Assembly (NCBI RefSeq): GCF_000226875.1
Contig: NZ_JH164926.1
Coordinates: forward strand, 1,621,214-1,685,213
Direction of reading: 5' to 3'
Length of the DNA: 64,000 bases
Source of the DNA: Neisseria shayeganii 871
Lineage (GTDB): Bacteria > Pseudomonadota > Gammaproteobacteria > Burkholderiales > Neisseriaceae
A model generated the notes under the pieces. It saw only the letters and a program-made list of their open reading frames with translations, ran no database searches and was not told the DNA's origin. Within the stretch, counting starts at the first letter, position 1. Every line of letters begins with the position of its first letter. Position numbers and translations under genes: made by a program. Shown here one piece after another: positions 27,346 to 35,779 of this stretch.

Positions 27346-28749
27346 TCAGGTAGCCTGACGGTTGACCAGATTAACCAAATACTTGCGGGTCATCACAGAC
27401 TTATTGGTGATGCGCTCGCCCGGAAGTTTGGGGGTGTAGTCGTACACAATGGGGATTTGCCCCTTAGAAAACGCATCCACCAAGTCGTAGTCGTAATCCA
27501 AGCCCACCGAATGGCCGACAATCGATTTGAGCGTGCCAAAATAGGTGTCGTAACCCGCAATCAGGCTGTCGAGCAGGGCATCGTCAATCGGACGATCGAC
27601 ATATTGCAGGGCGAAGCGGCGCAGGCTCTCATCAATCACATCCCCTGTCCTCTGCGCAACCTCGAAGTTTTTGATGTGGGATTCGGCCGGGAAGCAGGCC
27701 AAGCGGTTACCCCACAATCTAAAGCCGCTGCCGTAGCTGTTGAATACGGTGGTCACGCCGCGCTCGTTGAGGCGGTTGGTTTCCGACTGCGGGTCGTCGC
27801 CGCGGGCGGTGAGCGGGATTTCCAAGCCCACTACACCCTTCAGTTCATGGTTGGAAATAGAGAACCAATAACCCTTCTCCACATCCATCTTCATGCGCAG
27901 CCCAGCCGCATGGGTGGCCAGGCTCTCCAAACCGAGGATGCCGCGCACGTGCGGGAAGAACAGCTGCACACGGTCGGAACCGGTTTGGAAGTTGATGGTG
28001 CCCTGCGGGCCGCGGCCTTCGAGCGCCTGGCTCAGGGTGGTACCGGCGGGGGCATCCACATAGGCAATGGCGTGCAACTTGTCGGCCAACGTGATCATCG
28101 CCGCCGCACAGGTGGCGGTTTTGTCGTACTCCGGCACAATCAGAATCTTGGCATCCGCGCCGAAGCGGTTGAAACCCTCGGTCAACAGTTCCATACCGGT
28201 GCGCTTGCCTGTGCTGGCCACATACGCGCCGATGATGTCGGCTTCCTGCACCTTGCTTGGATCGGTGTGGGTGTAGTCGATGGTGGGTTGGGTGGGCTTG
28301 GCGGCAAACACCACCTCGCCGCTCAGGGTGTCGATGCGGTATTGGCTGCCCTCGGTCAGGGGGCTACCTGAATCTTTGACCGTGTAGGTGCCCGCTTGGA
28401 TGGCCGGCTTGGCGGTGCGGGCGCTCAGGGTATCGGCATCCACGGTCAGCACTTCGCCGCTGACGACGGACTTGTGTTTGGCCGGGTCGCACACATTGAT
28501 CAGGTAGGCAATGCCGCTGCCGTAGCGCGTCCAAATGTGCGCCGCATCGGGCAGGGTAAAGCCCTTGCCGGTCAGCTCGCCGCCGAAAGCGGCAAAGTCT
28601 TTTTTGGTTTGGCACATAACCAGCTCGTTGACCGGGCCGACCGGGGCGGTGCCGATGATGGCGGTAATCGCGCCGTCTACGGTGTAGACCGGGGAGGAGC
28701 CGCCGTCGATGCGGATGGTCTCCGTGCCGTGATGATAGGCTGCTGCCAT
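27346..28749 (-). CDS. Contractile tail sheath protein
   Basis: A 467-aa sheath subunit of the P2 FI family, so the phage is a myovirus. It opens AAYHHGTETIRIDGGSSPVY and has TAIIGTAPVGP, a loop common in sheath proteins, then AYVDAPAGTTLSQAL and the C-terminal MTRKYLVNLVNRQAT. The terminal Gln-Ala-Thr-stop is encoded by CAGGCTACCTGA, that is, by a DNA uptake sequence. Confidence 0.92.
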   Translation of the reverse strand: MAAAYHHGTETIRIDGGSSPVYTVDGAITAIIGTAPVGPVNELVMCQTKKDFAAFGGELTGKGFTLPDAAHIWTRYGSGIAYLINVCDPAKHKSVVSGEVLTVDADTLSARTAKPAIQAGTYTVKDSGSPLTEGSQYRIDTLSGEVVFAAKPTQPTIDYTHTDPSKVQEADIIGAYVASTGKRTGMELLTEGFNRFGADAKILIVPEYDKTATCAAAMITLADKLHAIAYVDAPAGTTLSQALEGRGPQGTINFQTGSDRVQLFFPHVRGILGLESLATHAAGLRMKMDVEKGYWFSISNHELKGVVGLEIPLTARGDDPQSETNRLNERGVTTVFNSYGSGFRLWGNRLACFPAESHIKNFEVAQRTGDVIDESLRRFALQYVDRPIDDALLDSLIAGYDTYFGTLKSIVGHSVGLDYDYDLVDAFSKGQIPIVYDYTPKLPGERITNKSVMTRKYLVNLVNRQAT

Positions 28750-28761
28750 AATGGTTTCCTT

Positions 28762-29226
28762 CTAAGGTTGGGGTTTGAGGTAAATGTCGCTCACCTTGGG
28801 GCGGGTGTCCGGCGGGCATTGCTGCACCTGCTGGGTTTCGGTGGCCAAGCGCAGCTCGTACTGCCACACCCCGCCCGCCTCGCTTAAAAACGCCTCGGAG
28901 ACAAGGTGTATGGGATTGCAGTGCACCGGCTTGTGGCCGGTCAGCGCCAGGCGTAGGCGGTCGAGCAAATCCAGTGCGCCGGCGTCGTTGTGTACGCCGC
29001 GGGCAAACACCGTCAGATACAGGTTGAGCGTGCGCTGCTGCACCACGGCCTGCACATCGTGCGGCTTGGCGAACTGGCTGCCCTGATAACCCACCAGCAC
29101 CGCGCCTTTCGGATGGGCAAAGCGGTAACCGTCCGGCCGGTCGGGGAACAGCCGCGCCTCAATGTCCGGCATCTGCGCCGCCACGCGCTCCACCACGTCT
29201 TGCAATATCGGTAAGGTCGCCGCCAT
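28762..29226 (-). CDS. Mu gp37-like tail/connector protein
   Basis: A 154-aa protein similar to the Mu gp37 family. It contains the VLVGYQGSQF segment and YELRLATETQQ near its end. In Mu this gene lies between the head genes and the sheath and probably acts in head-tail connection. It overlaps the gp36-like stop/start region by one base, so the two are coupled. Confidence 0.78.
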   Translation of the reverse strand: MAATLPILQDVVERVAAQMPDIEARLFPDRPDGYRFAHPKGAVLVGYQGSQFAKPHDVQAVVQQRTLNLYLTVFARGVHNDAGALDLLDRLRLALTGHKPVHCNPIHLVSEAFLSEAGGVWQYELRLATETQQVQQCPPDTRPKVSDIYLKPQP

Positions 29227-29669
29227 CAGTAGCCGTTCCAGTCTTGTTTGTTCGGGGCGCGCACATGGTAGGCACCCGGTTCGGGCTGTACCTGTTCGGT
29301 GGCGTCGGCGATGCCGCGCAAGCCCAGATGCAGCTTGCCGGCCTGCACTTCTTTTAAAAGCTTCATGGCATCGTCGTAAGCCAGCTGCAATTCCTTGGGC
29401 AACTCGCCGCCGTTAAAACGGCGCTTGTGTAACCAGTAGCGGGCCAAGTCGGTACACCATAGCCGCAACATGGTCGGCACAGGCGACAGCGGCAGCGTGT
29501 AGCGGCCCATCAGGTAGCCGTCGGCCAGCTCGCAAGCGTAGGCAATGGCGCGGTCGACCACCGCCCAATCCGGCGCGGCGGTGCGGTAGTCGGCCATCTC
29601 ATCATTGGTGAGCTGAGTCAGCTCGCTCAGGCTGACGGCGGCGCTCAGATCGTCGCGGCTGATGTACAT
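29226..29669 (-). CDS. Mu gp36-like protein (DUF1320)
   Basis: A 147-aa protein starting MYISRDDLSAAVSLSELTQL. The helical section VDRAIAYACELADGYLMGRY and LRLWCTDLARYWLHKR are diagnostic of DUF1320 connector proteins. It lies between the gp35-like and gp37-like genes, as in Mu, and probably forms part of the head completion or neck complex. Confidence 0.85.
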   Translation of the reverse strand: MYISRDDLSAAVSLSELTQLTNDEMADYRTAAPDWAVVDRAIAYACELADGYLMGRYTLPLSPVPTMLRLWCTDLARYWLHKRRFNGGELPKELQLAYDDAMKLLKEVQAGKLHLGLRGIADATEQVQPEPGAYHVRAPNKQDWNGY

Positions 29670-29672
29670 GGC

Positions 29673-29939
29673 TTACTCCGCCTTCCGGCCGCCGCGCTTG
29701 GGCTTGTCTTCCGTCGGTGGCGTATCCGCTTCAGCAGGCGGTGTGTCGGCAGGCAGAGCCGCCTCTTCGGCGGTGGCCAAGTCTGCGGCGCTGATGCTGC
29801 CTTCGGTAACATGGGCGGCCACCAGCTGATACTGCTCCGGCGTCAGTTCCACCGCTTCGCCGCGCTCGACGCGGTATTCCACGCCCTCGGCGTTTTCCAA
29901 AATCAAGGGAGTGTTGGCGATATAGACTTTTTGGGACAT
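29673..29939 (-). CDS. Mu gp35-like small protein
   Basis: An 88-aa acidic protein, MSQKVYIANTPLILENAEGV, with a Pro/Thr/Glu-rich low-complexity tail ending KRGGRKAE. Its position before the gp36-like gene and its size match Mu gp35-type proteins. The function is unknown; no membrane or enzyme motif is visible. Confidence 0.65.
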   Translation of the reverse strand: MSQKVYIANTPLILENAEGVEYRVERGEAVELTPEQYQLVAAHVTEGSISAADLATAEEAALPADTPPAEADTPPTEDKPKRGGRKAE

Positions 29940-29942
29940 GGT

Positions 29943-30281
29943 TTAGCCTTTCAAAAACACTTGGATTAACTCACCGGCACCTGCCGCCGCAGAACGGGCG
30001 GTGCCGGCCACCTTGCCGCTGCCGGTTTTCACTGCACAGCCTTGAGCGTCGGCCGACACATCGTCACCCACTGCCACTTGGCCGCCGGCTTCCACCAGCG
30101 CAATGCCGACGATTTCCACCGCCATCGCATCGCCTGTTTCCACGTCATACGGTGCGACGCCGTACACCTTTTCATCGGCCACCGCCTGCTTGCCCGTATG
30201 GGCGACAAAACGGTTGGCCACCACTTTGCCGGTTGCCTTTACGGTATCCACCAGCACTACTTTTTTTGTCGGTTTGGACAT
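29943..30281 (-). CDS. Capsid cement/decoration protein (DUF2190-like)
   Basis: A 112-aa protein with VVANRFVAHTGKQAVADEKVYGVAPYDVETGDAMAV in two parts around residue 30, the pattern of DUF2190 capsid-stabilising proteins. ATG 30281 was preferred over the adjacent ATG at 30284 because the AGGAG site then lies 6 bp away. It follows the major capsid block, as expected. Confidence 0.75.
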   Translation of the reverse strand: MSKPTKKVVLVDTVKATGKVVANRFVAHTGKQAVADEKVYGVAPYDVETGDAMAVEIVGIALVEAGGQVAVGDDVSADAQGCAVKTGSGKVAGTARSAAAGAGELIQVFLKG

Positions 30282-30295
30282 CATCGTCTCCTTAA

Positions 30296-30574
30296 TCAGC
30301 CACCCGCCAACATCAGGTCGGCATATTGGTTGGTTTTGGCGCGATAGCCTTCCAGCGCCCACATTTGATTGACGGCATCTTCGTAAGCCATCTTCCGGCC
30401 GACCTCTTCGTCAAACATTGAGGGCAGCAGACAGGCCGATTTGCCGATCACGACAAAGCCGCTTTTCAGCACCAAGGCGCAAACCGTGCAGGTCTCGCCG
30501 AAACGCTGGTATTCCACATCGGCAACAGCGGCTTCTAAATCGGCTTTGGTCAGAGGTTGGATTTTTTCAGTCAC
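30296..30574 (-). CDS. N4 gp49/Sf6 gp66-family phage protein
   Basis: A 92-aa protein. VLKSGFVVIGKSACLLPSMF and FDEEVGRKMAYEDAVNQMWA match a small family of phage proteins of unknown function (gp49/gp66 type). In other phages the family is usually an accessory gene. Here it lies between the major capsid and cement genes, so it is probably an insertion into the head operon. Confidence 0.75.
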   Translation of the reverse strand: MTEKIQPLTKADLEAAVADVEYQRFGETCTVCALVLKSGFVVIGKSACLLPSMFDEEVGRKMAYEDAVNQMWALEGYRAKTNQYADLMLAGG

Positions 30575-30652
30575 GGTATTCTCCCGAGGCTGCCTGAAAC
30601 CTTATCCGCGGCACAGCCCGACCGGAGTGTGCTTCAGGTAGCCTGTTGTCAA

Positions 30653-31585
30653 TCAAGCAATCGCGTTTTCAAATAGGAAGCCGCAGGCACCGCCGATCAC
30701 CGCAGCTTTGCGGATATCGGTGTAGCGCACGAATTCCACCTTGCCGCCCACGCCGTCGTAGCGGTCCACCACCGGCATACCGCGGCGGCGGAAAGTGTAG
30801 GCGAAGGCCGGCACGTTCTCGTCGTTGCCGTCGGTGGCAATGGTCGGGCGCACAATCAGCGCGGCAAACTTGCCCCACACGTCTTGGGTCGGCTTCTTGC
30901 CGTCGGCGCTGGCCACTGCCTCGCCGACAATGATGTCGTCCACATCGAGCAGGCTTTTGAGAATGTCGATGCCGAGGATGGCTTTGCGCTCGCCACTGGC
31001 CAGCAGACCGCGCAGACCGTCGTGCAAAGACAGTTGGTGCAGTACAGACGCGCCCACCACCAACACATTCGGCTTCACGCCGCAGGCCGCGCGCACGGTT
31101 TCCTTGGCATTGGCAATATCTTCCTGCGGGTCGGATGTGCCGGTGCTCCATTGGGTGGCCGAGGCCAGGTCTTTGTGGTGGCCGGAGGCGTAACTGTCGC
31201 GGGTTTGGATCAGCTTGGCGATTTCGATTTCCTGCTTCAGCTGCACACCGGCGGTCACGCGGCGGGCGGCCTTGGCTTGTTCGTCAAAGCGTGATTCGTG
31301 CTGCTCGCGGTAGTCCACACCGGCGGCCAAGTCGTGCTCTTCCAGCACCACCGGCATATAGCCGCCGCGGTCCAGCGTGATCACATTGCTGTCGGCACCC
31401 ACGGCTCGCTCGGTGTCGTATTCGACAAACGCGCCCTTGCCGTATTTGGGCACCTTGATGCCTTCTTTTTCGACATACACCACCGGAGCGATGCGTTCGC
31501 CGATAAAGGCACCCTGTTTGTGGCCGATGGCCAGATTGGTCAGCACCTCGTCGCGTTCGCGCAGGTCTGATAAGTGCTTGCTCAT
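30653..31585 (-). CDS. Major capsid protein
   Basis: A 310-aa major head protein starting MSKHLSDLRERDEVLTNLA. The order protease/scaffold then this gene, its length, and the closing DIRKAAVIGGACGFLFENAI match capsid proteins of Mu-like phages with the HK97 fold. The region VVYVEKEGIKVPKYGKGAFV is typical of the N-arm. A DUS lies just downstream at 30632. Confidence 0.85.
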   Translation of the reverse strand: MSKHLSDLRERDEVLTNLAIGHKQGAFIGERIAPVVYVEKEGIKVPKYGKGAFVEYDTERAVGADSNVITLDRGGYMPVVLEEHDLAAGVDYREQHESRFDEQAKAARRVTAGVQLKQEIEIAKLIQTRDSYASGHHKDLASATQWSTGTSDPQEDIANAKETVRAACGVKPNVLVVGASVLHQLSLHDGLRGLLASGERKAILGIDILKSLLDVDDIIVGEAVASADGKKPTQDVWGKFAALIVRPTIATDGNDENVPAFAYTFRRRGMPVVDRYDGVGGKVEFVRYTDIRKAAVIGGACGFLFENAIA

Positions 31586-31607
31586 GGTTTTTCCTTTTCA
31601 GAGGGGG

Positions 31608-32090
31608 TTAAGCTTGGGCGGTACGGCGGGCAGCGGTGGCGTAGTCGATGCCTTCCGCCTGCATCAGGGCAACCGCGCGTTGGTGATGGGTCATGCCTTC
31701 GGTGAAACTCACCGCACCGGCGGGTTTGCCGCTCTGCTTGGCCACTTCACCGCCGGGGAACTGCTGCGGCAGCACCGCCTTGAAAAAATCACGCAATGCC
31801 GTGGCCAAGGGCTTCTTGGCTTCGCCCTCGCCGAAATCGGCGGTGGTGTGCTCGGGGTATTCGGCAAAGTCCAGCACCTGCACCACCAAATCTTTATCGG
31901 CGGGTTTCAGGTGGCCGGACTGCACCAGAGATTCGGCAAAATCGGCATTGGCCTCGTGCGCCGCGTCACGCAAGGCTTGCTCCTGCTCGTCCTGCAGCTT
32001 TTTCAGCTCAGCCTTGGCCTGTGCTGCAGCGGCTTCGGCCTGTTCGCGGGCGGCCTTTTCGGCGGCCAGTTGTTCGGGGGTGATGGTCAT
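31608..32090 (-). CDS. Scaffold protein from an internal start (Mu gpZ-like)
   Basis: An in-frame ATG at residue 195 of the protease gene is preceded by AAGGAG at 6-7 bp. It would give a 160-aa protein, MTITPEQLAAEKAAREQAEA..., consisting only of the coiled-coil scaffold. Nested protease/scaffold genes are known in Mu (I and Z) and lambda. The internal ribosome site is stronger than that of the full-length gene. Confidence 0.7.
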   Translation of the reverse strand: MTITPEQLAAEKAAREQAEAAAAQAKAELKKLQDEQEQALRDAAHEANADFAESLVQSGHLKPADKDLVVQVLDFAEYPEHTTADFGEGEAKKPLATALRDFFKAVLPQQFPGGEVAKQSGKPAGAVSFTEGMTHHQRAVALMQAEGIDYATAARRTAQA

Positions 32091-32672
32091 GGGTGACTCC
32101 TTGTCTTCGGGTTGAGGGGGATTGGGCGGGGTGGTTTCAGGTAGCCTGTCTGTTTCGTCCGCTTCGGCAAAGTCGCGCACGCCGAACAAGCGCAGCAGGC
32201 GGCGCAGCAAACCCACTGCCTCGGCTTCGGGCTGGAACACCTCGCTGAACTCGACAATGCCGGCGGTATCGGCGCAGAAATTGATGGGCTGCAAACCCTT
32301 CACCGCCGGTGCGGCCGCACCCAAAAAGCCCAAATGGCGCAGATACCAAACGCCGGGTTTGGGATTGGCCGGGTGTGCCGGCGGATAGAAACTGGCCGAT
32401 ACTTTCTTGTAGCGCCCGGCGCGCACCAGCTCCTTCAAGCCGTCGTCCACTTGGGCAAAGTCGGCCGAGAGCACACCGCCGTCGGCAGACAATCCGGCCA
32501 CCCAGCCGTAGGCCGGGGCGTTGTCGGCCGGGTGGCCGATCACAATCGGTGCCTGATTGCGTTCGGGGTCGTAGGCCGCGGCGGCCTGCGCCACATCGGC
32601 TTCGGTGATGGTCACCGTATTGCCGTTATGGTCGGTGCGGGTGCCCGCCTTAAAAATTTGGAATTTGGACAT
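31608..32672 (-). CDS. Head maturation protease with scaffold (Mu gpI-like)
   Basis: A 354-aa precursor. The N-terminal half is a prohead protease (IVIGHPADNAPAYGWVAGL, YKKVSASFY, YLRHLGFLGAAAPAVKG). The C-terminal half is a coiled-coil Ala/Glu-rich scaffold. It starts straight after a hairpin and T run, with no ordinary Shine-Dalgarno, behind repeat element copy 3. This is the first gene of the structural operon after mor, so it probably depends on Mor or a downstream activator. Confidence 0.85.
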   Translation of the reverse strand: MSKFQIFKAGTRTDHNGNTVTITEADVAQAAAAYDPERNQAPIVIGHPADNAPAYGWVAGLSADGGVLSADFAQVDDGLKELVRAGRYKKVSASFYPPAHPANPKPGVWYLRHLGFLGAAAPAVKGLQPINFCADTAGIVEFSEVFQPEAEAVGLLRRLLRLFGVRDFAEADETDRLPETTPPNPPQPEDKESPMTITPEQLAAEKAAREQAEAAAAQAKAELKKLQDEQEQALRDAAHEANADFAESLVQSGHLKPADKDLVVQVLDFAEYPEHTTADFGEGEAKKPLATALRDFFKAVLPQQFPGGEVAKQSGKPAGAVSFTEGMTHHQRAVALMQAEGIDYATAARRTAQA

Positions 32673-32726
32673 AAGAAAAGCCCCATCGAAGTGATGGGGC
32701 TATCTTGCCGCTTGGGCGGCCAGAAA

Positions 32727-32746
32727 TCTTTTAAAGGGCTTTAAGA
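32727..32746 (-). promoter_or_regulatory. Repeated 20-bp phage element, copy 3, with hairpin
   Basis: Minus strand TCTTAAAGCCCTTTAAAAGA, identical to copy 4. Downstream comes a hairpin AGCCCCATC...GATGGGGCT followed by TTTCTT and the ATG of the protease gene. The gap between mor and the protease gene (32673-32879) also holds the mor terminator. Confidence 0.65.
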
Positions 32747-32840
32747 ATTTCAGCCGGAAATCCAAAACCGCACAGAAGCGTTTTTAAGCGCATTTGCCGC
32801 CGCAGGTAGGCATACCCCCGACCGCGCCGAGAATCGCAAG

Positions 32841-32876
32841 GAAATAGCGGTCAGGACAAAACCTGACCGCTATTTC
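32841..32876 (-). terminator. Terminator of mor and the early operon
   Basis: GAAATAGCGGTCAGG pairs with CCTGACCGCTATTTC: a 15-bp perfect stem with a six-base loop, directly after the mor stop. It separates early from structural transcription. Confidence 0.75.
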
Positions 32877-32879
32877 ATT

Positions 32880-33230
32880 TCAACCTTCCTCTACGGCAAA
32901 CAAGTCGCCCTGATTTTCCCGGATTTTGGCCGCGCGCACCCGGTTCACCAGCTGGTATATCCACTGCACCGACAAGCCGTATTCTTTCGCCAATTCGAAA
33001 TGGTTGCTGCCGTCGAACTTTTCAAAAATCTCCAAGTCCCGCTCATCAATGCCCCACAGCAGCCCGCGGGGAATATACAGATTGCAGCCGCCCCACTCGC
33101 GGGCGATACGCTTGGCCACGCTGTTGCCAATCTCTTCGGCCGTCTCCGGGGCAATCCCTTTCTGTTTCAACTCGTCTGCCACCTTGCCGACCAAATCGGC
33201 CAACAATTCGGCCACCCGTTCATTTGCCAT
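32880..33230 (-). CDS. mor: Mor-family transcription activator
   Basis: A 116-aa activator of middle or late phage transcription. The Mor/C family features are visible: dimerisation region (LKQKGIAPETAEEIGNSVA), NLYIPRG and the C-terminal helix-turn-helix (FELAKEYGLSVQWIYQLVNRV). It is the last early gene, followed by a strong terminator and then the structural operon, the same place as in Mu. Its target is probably between 32.67 and 32.85 kb. Confidence 0.9.
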   Translation of the reverse strand: MANERVAELLADLVGKVADELKQKGIAPETAEEIGNSVAKRIAREWGGCNLYIPRGLLWGIDERDLEIFEKFDGSNHFELAKEYGLSVQWIYQLVNRVRAAKIRENQGDLFAVEEG

Positions 33231-33696
33231 ATCCGCTCCTTTCCACCCGTTGTTTCCACTTCTTCAGATGCTCGATCACATCCGACGCCTTATCCGTGCC
33301 CAGCCAGCCGTGATAATCCACGCCCGTCATGCGCCTACAAAATTTCGCCAGCGCCTCCTCCGTAGGGTTCCGCACTTCGCCCAGCCGGTGCAGTTCCAAC
33401 CACAGGGCACGGATTTTTTTGATTTGGCCGTCTACCCCCGCCGCCGCATCGCGCACCGGCAAATCCTTCCGTCCCGCCGGCGGTTTGGCCTTGCCGGTAA
33501 CCACAAAGCCCAGCGCCTTCATGTGGCGCAATACCGTTTCCAGTTCGGCTACCGTCAGCGCCTTGCTGCTGGTTTTGCCGCGTGAGGCATTGGCCAACAG
33601 GGTGCGGTAGTCGTTGTCGGCCATCATCAGCTGACCCTTGGCCACGTGGATGAGCTTAATCAGACGGGCCTTCTTTTGGGCGGCAGTTTCTCTCAT
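33220..33696 (-). CDS. GemA-like regulatory protein (Mu gp16, DUF1018)
   Basis: A 158-aa protein with AQKKARLIKLIHVAKGQLMM, DNDYRTLLANASRGKTSSKAL and YHGWLGTDKASDVIEHLKKW, typical of the GemA/gp16 family that changes host gene expression in Mu. It overlaps mor by 11 bp. It belongs to the early leftward operon. Confidence 0.85.
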   Translation of the reverse strand: MRETAAQKKARLIKLIHVAKGQLMMADNDYRTLLANASRGKTSSKALTVAELETVLRHMKALGFVVTGKAKPPAGRKDLPVRDAAAGVDGQIKKIRALWLELHRLGEVRNPTEEALAKFCRRMTGVDYHGWLGTDKASDVIEHLKKWKQRVERSGYGK

Positions 33697-33756
33697 TTTG
33701 TCGTTTCCTGTAATTTTCCACTGATGCCGCCGACGGGCAGCGGCATCGATGGAACA

Positions 33757-34029
33757 TCACTTCACGGCGTCTTTCAGCGCCTTGCCGGCCTTGAACTTGG
33801 GCGATTTGCCGGCCGGAATCGTCACGGCCTCGCCGGTGGCCGGATTGCGGCCCTGACGTTCGGCACGCTTGGTCACGCTGAATGTGCCGAAGCCCACCAA
33901 AGTAACGGCATCGCCTTGCTTCAGCGTGTAGGTAATGGCGTTGGTTAAAGCATCCAAAGCCTTGCCTGCCGCAGCCTTGCTGATGTCGGCCTCGGCGGCG
34001 ATGATTTCGATTAATTCGGATTTATTCAT
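33757..34029 (-). CDS. HU-family DNA-bending protein
   Basis: A 90-aa histone-like protein with GFGTFSVTKRAERQGRNPAT and IPAGKSPKFKAGKALKDAV, the DNA-binding arm and core of HU. Mu transposition needs host HU (and IHF) to assemble the transpososome, so a phage-encoded copy may make transposition less dependent on the host. It is expressed from the early operon. Confidence 0.92.
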   Translation of the reverse strand: MNKSELIEIIAAEADISKAAAGKALDALTNAITYTLKQGDAVTLVGFGTFSVTKRAERQGRNPATGEAVTIPAGKSPKFKAGKALKDAVK

Positions 34030-34073
34030 GATTTAGCTCCTAATGTTGTTTGGGCGGGACCGCCGCCCGTTGG

Positions 34074-34271
34074 TTAATGCACGCTAATCGGCACCAATTC
34101 TTTGCCCGTGATGTCTTTAAATTCCCGCTGCACGATGTGCAAGGCAATCAGGGCGAGGTTTTGTGCCACGGTACCGCCGCCGGTATTGTCTTCCGGCAAC
34201 GGCTCGTCCGATTGCAGATCGACCAGCACACCGCCCGGGCCGTCGGTCAGGGTGAGCGTTACCTTTGCCAT
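34074..34271 (-). CDS. Hypothetical early phage protein
   Basis: A 65-aa protein, MAKVTLTLTDGPGGVLVDLQ, with a glycine-rich middle (NTGGGTVAQNLAL). It is set 3 bp from rdgC and is part of the early operon. I recognise no fold; similar small proteins are common in Mu-like early regions. Confidence 0.6.
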   Translation of the reverse strand: MAKVTLTLTDGPGGVLVDLQSDEPLPEDNTGGGTVAQNLALIALHIVQREFKDITGKELVPISVH

Positions 34272-34274
34272 ACC

Positions 34275-35162
34275 TTACTCCGCCCATCCGTCCAAATGGC
34301 CGGCCAATTCGTCAATCAACTCGGTCAAAGCCGCCGACATCAGGATTTGACTGGCAAAGGCCAAGCTCTCGGCATTGCAGCTCTGTCCGTCAGCTTCCTG
34401 CTGCAACACGTCCAAATACTGGATGCGCTTCAGCGTGAAACCTGCAGTCAACACAAATGCCACTTTCTCTTTCCACACCAAGCCCAGTTCGGCAACGGTC
34501 TTACCGCTTTTCACGTGCTGCACCACTTCGTCGGCAGTCAGGTCTTGGCGGCGCACTTTGACTTCCGGTGCGACATCACCCGCACCACGCAGCAGGGCAT
34601 CGCTGTCCAGTTCAAAGTTGCCTGCTGCTTCGCCACGCAACAGCCATTCGGTCATCAGGCAACCGAGCGACCGTTTGGTTGCCGGCAGCCGCGCGGCCAT
34701 CGGCCCTAAAACCTCGCGCAGATGGGACAACAGATACTCGGCTTTGGCTGTGCTGGCGGTATCGACCAGCAGCTTGCCGCCGGCAAACACCGCCCGGGTA
34801 TGGCTGCTGCGGGTCAGGGCGCGGGGCAGCAGTTCGTCGGTAATCTGCTCCTTCATCTCCTGCTTTTCCCGGCGGCCAACTGCGCGCCCTTCTTCGGCTT
34901 CGATTTTTTGCACTCGTTCGGCCAGCACGTTTTGGATCACGCCGGCAGGCAGCACCTTCTCTTCACGCTTCAGGGCAATGCCCACGGTTTTATCGGCGAT
35001 ATAGGCCAGAGCCGGCGAGAAAGACTGCGGTGCGGCAAAGCCGTCGCTGAACCAATCCATGCCCATGCAGGGGACAAAGGCCAGCTCGCCCAAACTCAAG
35101 CGCACATCGTCCGCATCAGGTGGTTCGGGTAGCAGGAACACCGTTAATTGCTTAAACCACAT
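34275..35162 (-). CDS. rdgC: RdgC-like recombination-associated protein
   Basis: A 295-aa RdgC homologue, a ring-forming double-stranded-DNA-binding protein that limits RecA action. Diagnostic parts are MWFKQLTVFLLPEP, the GWFSDGF-like MDWFSDGFAAP, RREEKVLPAGVIQNVL and the LTADEVVQHVKSGKTV region. RdgC is normally chromosomal. In this early operon it could protect phage DNA ends or modulate recombination during replicative transposition, a role like that of Gam in Mu, which I do not see here. Confidence 0.9.
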   Translation of the reverse strand: MWFKQLTVFLLPEPPDADDVRLSLGELAFVPCMGMDWFSDGFAAPQSFSPALAYIADKTVGIALKREEKVLPAGVIQNVLAERVQKIEAEEGRAVGRREKQEMKEQITDELLPRALTRSSHTRAVFAGGKLLVDTASTAKAEYLLSHLREVLGPMAARLPATKRSLGCLMTEWLLRGEAAGNFELDSDALLRGAGDVAPEVKVRRQDLTADEVVQHVKSGKTVAELGLVWKEKVAFVLTAGFTLKRIQYLDVLQQEADGQSCNAESLAFASQILMSAALTELIDELAGHLDGWAE

Positions 35163-35164
35163 GG

Positions 35165-35779
35165 CTACACCTTTGCAATGTCCAAATTCATCATTTTGTA
35201 TTCGCCCAAATCATCGCGCTCATGCACCCGGATGTAGGCTTTACTGGTATGCACCTGCAGGCTGTCGGAGAGCGCCTCCATCGCCCGCCGCCATTTGGCG
35301 TCATCGATTTGCAGGCGGCGCAGCCCCAACACGCGGGTAGTGCTGATGTTGCCTTCTTTGTCCACTTGGAAAGCGGCGTTGACCAGCGTTTTCAGCTCGG
35401 TGCGGCTGCCTTCCGTCCATTCGTTAATGCACTCGTCGATTAAGGCTTTGGCCGCCAATAAACCTTCGTCGAACATCAGGCTGTCCTGCATCGCCAGCTG
35501 TACGCGGTAGCGGCCGTCGAAGCTGTGCAGGGTAACATTGCCCTTCTTGCCGCCCAGCTTCGCGCCGAAGCGCTCGCCGGACAGTTCCACAAATGCGCCG
35601 ATGTCGCCCATCGAATGGGTTTTGAAGTCGGCCATTTCCTGCCGCAGCGTTTTGGCTTTGGCCACAATGCCCATCACCAATTCGTCGCGCACGAGGTCAA
35701 TTTCGCGGATGTTTTCCAGCGGCACCAGATTTCCCTTGGCATCCTGCCGGTATCGGCTCATATCAACTGCTTGTGTCAT
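35165..35779 (-). CDS. DUF3164-family phage protein
   Basis: A 204-aa protein with SRYRQDAKGNLVPLENIREID and VELSGERFGAKLGGKKGNVT, typical of DUF3164. This family occurs in early regions of Mu-like phages near transposition genes. It is highly charged with no membrane segment. It is separated from rdgC by 2 bp. The function is unknown. Confidence 0.8.
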   Translation of the reverse strand: MTQAVDMSRYRQDAKGNLVPLENIREIDLVRDELVMGIVAKAKTLRQEMADFKTHSMGDIGAFVELSGERFGAKLGGKKGNVTLHSFDGRYRVQLAMQDSLMFDEGLLAAKALIDECINEWTEGSRTELKTLVNAAFQVDKEGNISTTRVLGLRRLQIDDAKWRRAMEALSDSLQVHTSKAYIRVHERDDLGEYKMMNLDIAKV

